From Maribacter algarum (ex Zhang et al. 2020) (lineage in GTDB: Bacteria > Bacteroidota > Bacteroidia > Flavobacteriales > Flavobacteriaceae), in the NCBI RefSeq assembly GCF_005885635.1, contig NZ_VATY01000001.1, positions 1,178,001 through 1,242,000 of the forward strand: a stretch of 64,000 nt of DNA, in the 5' to 3' direction. The notes beneath the pieces are model-generated. The model saw only the letters and a program-made list of their open reading frames with translations. It was not told where the DNA came from and did no database searches. This document shows, piece by piece, positions 63,783 to 64,000 of the stretch. The stretch's first letter is position 1; each line of letters begins with the position of its first letter. The translations under genes and the position numbers were made by a program.

Positions 63783-64000
63783 TTACTTCAATTGAAAATG
63801 TATATGGTCATCGTGCCGAACCGCTTGGCATCCATGAAATCGAATTCTTTGGTTCTTCATATTCAATCTAGTTTTTAAATGTGGTTCAATAAAAAGCTTG
63901 CCCGTAGATGGCTGTTTCAAAATTTCCTGAATTAAATCCTTGGTTGCTTTTTCTGAAAAAGTCAGCTCTGAATTGATTATGCCGAAAGTCAAATACCTGG
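63783..64000 (-). CDS. Peptidase-like protein (M74/MepA-type C-terminus), 5' end cut by window
   Basis: Only the last ~72 residues are present and the frame is open to the right edge. KLFIEPHLKTRL and HGCQAVRHDDHIHFQLK are characteristic: the HDDHIH metal-ligand segment resembles the C-terminal motif of penicillin-insensitive murein endopeptidases (M74) and related LAS-fold enzymes. These cut cell-wall peptide bridges. The decayed copy at 63021-63150 shows the same C-terminus. Confidence 0.6.
   Translation of the reverse strand, partial: RYLTFGIINSELTFSEKATKDLIQEILKQPSTGKLFIEPHLKTRLNMKNQRIRFHGCQAVRHDDHIHFQLK

Noticed and set aside
1-64000. CRISPR arrays, tRNA or rRNA genes, insertion sequences, prophage genes
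   Set aside because: No regularly spaced repeats with spacers, no cloverleaf or rRNA stretches, and no transposase, integrase or phage structural gene were seen.

Overview
The window reads as chromosomal DNA from a marine-type member of the Flavobacteriaceae (Bacteroidota), AT-rich with dense, mostly short-gapped genes. Support: promoters of the Bacteroidota form TTG-N19-TAnnTTTG (for example before sufA and thiL), a subtilisin-like protease with a C-terminal type IX secretion sorting-like domain, a HemC-HemD fusion, DUF3078/DUF2480/DUF3592 proteins, choice-of-anchor B and M43 secreted proteins, and a flavobacterial SUF cluster. I see no tRNA, rRNA, CRISPR array, insertion sequence or prophage module. 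Genus cannot be set from sequence alone.

Layout. 1-3464: a GumN/TraB-like protein cut by the left edge. 3547-12086 (minus): a seven-gene run built around an AAA+ ATPase and a long coiled-coil protein, with three small or large membrane proteins and two proteins of unknown family. 12301-14429: secreted DUF1460 amidase-like protein, VOC protein and an AraC-type regulator. 14633-20095 (plus): haem synthesis genes hemA, hemCD, hemE, a GNAT gene and hemF; they run into an operon with a 52-residue basic peptide gene, a bestrophin-like channel, a TPR-AAA+ protein, a TPR-membrane protein and a lipoprotein (to 24223). 24248-26887 (minus): an SF2 helicase with apparent membrane segments. 26958-34146: hemB, serine hydrolase, CBS/DUF21 protein, DNA methyltransferase-type repair protein, 3'-5' exonuclease, EEP nuclease and hflX. 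34147-34794: intergenic stretch holding a probable small RNA. 34795-37155: secreted subtilase. 37209-41665 (minus): histidine kinase, response regulator, serine hydrolase and two small secreted paralogues. 41666-42525: intergenic stretch with two more probable small RNAs. 42526-53938 (minus): DUF3078 porin-like protein and the Fe-S cluster (SUF) region sufA-sufB-sufC-sufD-sufS-sufE-DUF59-DUF2480 with several interlopers. 54173-64000: lipoproteins, thiL, a membrane-anchored AraC regulator with two downstream genes, brnQ, a small secreted protein, a decayed gene fragment and a peptidase cut by the right edge.

How parts work together. Haem synthesis (five enzymes, six activities here; hemL, hemG/hemY and hemH are not in the window) and Fe-S assembly are the two metabolic themes. 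A near-identical 23-bp palindrome (19 of 23 bases shared) lies in the araC-hemA gap and directly on the sufA promoter, which suggests one iron- or Fe-S-responsive repressor for both.

The most striking unexplained signal is a family of three intergenic transcription units (34271-34497, 41900-42186, 42221-42500). Each has TTC-containing direct repeats spaced 21 bp, placed exactly 37 bp before a -7-like element, then 120-180 nt without a conserved reading frame, a CCTACTT box and an intrinsic terminator. They look like paralogous small RNAs driven by one activator, possibly of LytTR type.
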